A DNA stretch of 25,109 nt from Suilimivivens sp964614185. GTDB lineage: Bacteria; Bacillota; Clostridia; Lachnospirales; Lachnospiraceae. The position numbers were made by a program, and so were the translations under genes. The notes under the pieces were generated by a model. That model saw only the letters and a list, made by a program, of their open reading frames with translations, was not told where the DNA came from and ran no database searches. Position 1 is the first letter of the stretch, and each line of letters opens with the position of its first letter. The stretch covers positions 1-25,109 of the forward strand of contig CAZTKJ010000040.1 of NCBI GenBank assembly GCA_964614185.1, written 5' to 3'. This document shows positions 23,191-25,109 of the stretch, piece by piece.

Positions 23191-23356
23191 CCTACAATTG
23201 CATATTATCAAAATATTCTGCTGTACCCTTCTAATAATACACGCATAAGTCTTTACATCACCAGATAATAACTTTAGAATTTGTAAAATAATAAAGACAT
23301 GACTATCCTCCATGCCCTGAATTTATCTATCAAATTCTATCAATAAACGTCGCATC
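23191..23356. other. No gene seen upstream of the toxin gene's 3' end
   Basis: An AT-rich stretch with no convincing frame, promoter or terminator. It may contain further worn remains of the HD-domain gene, but I could not follow the frame. Confidence 0.4.
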
Positions 23357-23689
23357 TTAATCTTCCATTCCAAATGTCCGATATAACCACGCTCTGCTGT
23401 CCACCAGCATATGTAAAATCCTTACAATTATTACCGAATTGTCCTCTACCACATAATAAATTTTATAATTCTTATAATAATCCATACGAACACCCAAATC
23501 CACCAATACTGGATCATCATCTAACTCATTACGCTCTGGAAAATTCTGTAGTTTGTTTATCTGTTTACGAATACCTTGTACCGTGTTGATTGCCGCAGAA
23601 GGATTTTTTAAATCAAATGCAATATAGTCAGCCGCAAACTCCAAATCCTGCTCTGCCAAACCAGATATATCAATTTTATACTTTTGCAT
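23357..23689 (-). CDS. RelE/ParE-type toxin of a toxin-antitoxin pair
   Basis: The 110-aa protein follows the RelE/ParE pattern: an N-terminal strand (YKIDISGLAEQDLEFAADYIAFDL), a helix pair (NPSAAINTVQGIRKQINKLQNFPER), then strands with VRMDYYKNYKIYYVVEDNSVIIVRILH and a C-terminal DSRAWLYRTF. Such toxins either cut mRNA on the ribosome (RelE) or poison DNA gyrase (ParE); which of these applies is unclear. The ATG at 23689 is within the antitoxin gene, with a 14-base overlap, and no separate strong ribosome site, so translation is probably coupled. The longer start at 23716 is unlikely. Confidence 0.92.
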   Translation of the reverse strand: MQKYKIDISGLAEQDLEFAADYIAFDLKNPSAAINTVQGIRKQINKLQNFPERNELDDDPVLVDLGVRMDYYKNYKIYYVVEDNSVIIVRILHMLVDSRAWLYRTFGMED

Positions 23690-23843
23690 TCGTATACTTT
23701 TTCTCCAACCTATCACAAACTGTGTTAAAATCCTTCGTCTTTCCTTCTCTTGCCTGCCTTAACCCATCCATCACACTCTGCCTTACTTCTATCTGCTGTT
23801 GTTCTAAGGTTTCCACATAAATTTTCTTAGCTGCAACTTCCAT
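23676..23843 (-). CDS. Short antitoxin of the RelE/ParE pair (55 aa)
   Basis: An ATG at 23843, preceded by a strong GGAGG eight bases upstream, opens a 55-aa frame: MEVAAKKIYVETLEQQQIEVR and then QSVMDGLRQAREGKTKDFNTVCDRLEKKYTNAKV. It ends 14 bases inside the toxin gene. Size, order (antitoxin first), overlap and the amphipathic helical C-terminus fit a type II antitoxin that wraps the toxin. The short N-terminus would form the DNA-binding dimer, but no known family (RelB, ParD, Phd) is clear. I call it by position and gene structure. Confidence 0.8.
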   Translation of the reverse strand: MEVAAKKIYVETLEQQQIEVRQSVMDGLRQAREGKTKDFNTVCDRLEKKYTNAKV

Positions 23844-23923
23844 GCGATTTACCTCCTTCTAAATATAAAAAACTTCTGAATCTGTTGTTTAATATTAAAA
23901 AGAATATTGTATTAATGGCTGTT

Positions 23924-24817
23924 TTAGCATGAACTTGATTGAAGTTCTGCCGCCTTCTGTGCTTCTTTCTTTGCCTCTTCATATCTTCCTACTGCATACA
24001 GAGTAATCCCCAAACTGATATGATATGCGGCATTCGATGGCTCTAGCTCTACCGCCTTACGCTTCTCGCTGGCCGCTTCATCGTATCTCTCCATTACATG
24101 CAGGGTAACTCCCAGACTGTTATGATATGCGGCATCCGATGGCTCCAGTTCTACTGCTCTACGTTTCTCGCTGGCCGCTTCATCGTATCTCTCCATTGCA
24201 TACAGGGTAGCTCCCAAACTGTCATGATATCTTGCATTTTCAGGCTCAAGCTCTACCGCCCTGCGTTTCTCGCTCACAGCTTCTTCGTATCTTTCCATTT
24301 CATGCAGGGTAACTCCCAGGCTGTCATGATATTTTGCGTTTCCTAGCTCAAGTTCTACCGCCTTCCGTGCTTCTTTCTCCGCCTCTTCATATCTTCCCAT
24401 TTCATACAAGGTAACCCCCAGACTGTCATGATATCTTGCATTTCCAGGCTCTATCTCTACTGCCTTACTCTTCTCGCTCACAGCTTCTTCATATCTGCCT
24501 ATTTCATGAAGGGTAACTCCCAGGCTGTCATGATATTTTGCGTTTTCCGGCTCAAGTTCTACTGCCTTGCGTTTCTCGCTCACAGCTTCTTCGTATCTTG
24601 CGATTACATGCAAGGTAACTCCTAAATTATCATGATATCTTGCGTTTTCCGGCTCAAGTTCTACTGCCTTTCCTGACTCCCTCGCCGCTTCTTCATATCT
24701 CCCCATTACATGCAGAGTATTACCTAAATCGTCATGATATCTTGCATTTTCGGGTTCAAGTTCTACCAGCTTTCTTAACTCACTCAATTTTTCATCATTA
24801 TCTTTTTCCATATTCAT
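23924..24817 (-). CDS. Tetratricopeptide repeat (TPR) protein
   Basis: The 297-aa protein is made of eight consecutive 34-residue TPR units after an 18-residue start, each like VELEPENAKYHDSLGVTLHE followed by a RYEEAVSEKRKA helix. The units differ at few positions. It has no signal peptide, membrane segment or fused catalytic domain, and it ends in AELQSSSC. TPRs form a right-handed superhelix that binds peptides or partner proteins, so a scaffold or chaperone-like role is likely; no partner is evident. Two close ATGs (24817 and 24811) precede weak ribosome sites and cannot be separated. The DNA repeats of 102 bases are likely to recombine, and the unit number may vary between strains. Confidence 0.9.
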   Translation of the reverse strand: MNMEKDNDEKLSELRKLVELEPENARYHDDLGNTLHVMGRYEEAARESGKAVELEPENARYHDNLGVTLHVIARYEEAVSEKRKAVELEPENAKYHDSLGVTLHEIGRYEEAVSEKSKAVEIEPGNARYHDSLGVTLYEMGRYEEAEKEARKAVELELGNAKYHDSLGVTLHEMERYEEAVSEKRRAVELEPENARYHDSLGATLYAMERYDEAASEKRRAVELEPSDAAYHNSLGVTLHVMERYDEAASEKRKAVELEPSNAAYHISLGITLYAVGRYEEAKKEAQKAAELQSSSC

Positions 24818-24976
24818 CTGTCACTGTAACACCAATCTTACTTTTTGCTACTTCCTTTTCTCCTATTAGCATTTTAAACTTGATAATAGCCATTCACTTA
24901 ATATGCACATTTTATCATCAAACGCATACACTTGAATAATCCTTATCCGACAATAAAATCACTGCGTTAAAAATGA
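24818..24976. other. Intergenic, nothing recognised
   Basis: An AT-rich stretch between the TPR gene and the partial gene at the window end. No promoter close to consensus and no terminator hairpin was found by eye. Confidence 0.4.
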
Positions 24977-25109
24977 TTAAACTCTTATTCCTTTTCCCTT
25001 GTGAGGATGACTTTTAGCATACTCAGATGCTTCTTCGCTGACCTGATTCAAATCCATCTTATCAAAATATTCTCTTCTCCAAAGCGTATAATCAAAACTG
25101 TCTCTTTTT
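24977..25109 (-). CDS. 3' end of an unrecognised gene (partial)
   Basis: A frame open to the window edge ends at TAA (24979-24977). Its last 43 residues read RDSFDYTLWRREYFDKMDLNQ then VSEEASEYAKSHPHKGKGIRV. The DYTxWRRExFDKM segment and the HPHKGKG tail look like a natural C-terminus of a soluble protein, but I do not recognise the family. The body of the gene lies beyond the window. Confidence 0.6.
   Translation of the reverse strand, partial: KRDSFDYTLWRREYFDKMDLNQVSEEASEYAKSHPHKGKGIRV

Noticed and set aside
24098..24625. Plus-strand repeated frames opposite the TPR gene, looking like a repeat protein
   Set aside because: Their periodicity mirrors the 102-base TPR repeats; the TPR frame is the real one.
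23924..24817. Regular repeats considered as a CRISPR array
   Set aside because: The 102-base period is continuous coding repeat without unique spacers.

Overview
The window suggests a low-GC Gram-positive anaerobe, most likely a member of Lachnospiraceae (Clostridia). The support is indirect: strong AGGAGG ribosome sites, an infC-rpmI-rplT operon with an L20-type leader, a T-box leader ahead of thrS, and small clostridial families (DUF6774-like, DUF1540, C_GCAxxG_C_C). Genus cannot be fixed from the sequence alone. Almost all genes lie on the minus strand; only the first 2.1 kb carries plus-strand genes.

Layout. 1-2117: a short unrecognised ORF, a DUF6774-like small protein, a class III Fic adenylyltransferase (minus) and a DUF975 membrane protein (plus). 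2136-4876: an AI-2E/PerM-family membrane protein translationally coupled to a PepD-type dipeptidase, behind a strong terminator. 4885-6291: rplT, rpmI and infC with promoter, leader and attenuator; infC appears to use the rare start codon ATT. 6310-7414: a lipoprotein gene and a Cys-rich DUF1540 gene.

7484-15295 is the centre of the window: a compact type IV pilus operon read right to left. It holds a major-pilin-like gene, pilC, a fused pilM-pilN, a pilO-like gene, pilB with an N-terminal MshEN domain, then four minor pilin or pseudopilin genes. No pilT and no prepilin peptidase lie here, so processing must use an enzyme encoded elsewhere and retraction may be absent or PilT-independent. Directly upstream are a GT-C (PMT/ArnT-like) membrane glycosyltransferase (15470-17011), then thrS, an 82-aa membrane protein and a T-box leader with its own promoter. 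No clear terminator separates thrS from the glycosyltransferase or the pilin gene, so some read-through from the threonine-regulated unit is possible.

19703-25109 is accessory. It has a C_GCAxxG_C_C protein coupled to a SEC-C protein, then about 800 bp of mobile-element debris (a ~245-bp imperfect inverted-repeat element and a tyrosine recombinase fragment). A lipoprotein with two tandem copies of one domain, a decayed HD-domain gene, a RelE/ParE-type toxin with a 55-aa antitoxin, a TPR protein of eight near-identical repeats and the 3' end of an unrecognised gene follow.

The main candidates for novelty are the streamlined pilus operon (PilM-PilN fusion with apparently lost ATP-binding loops, RNA hairpins on either side of the pilin gene, an adjacent glycosyltransferase) and the uncharacterised membrane protein placed between the T-box leader and thrS.
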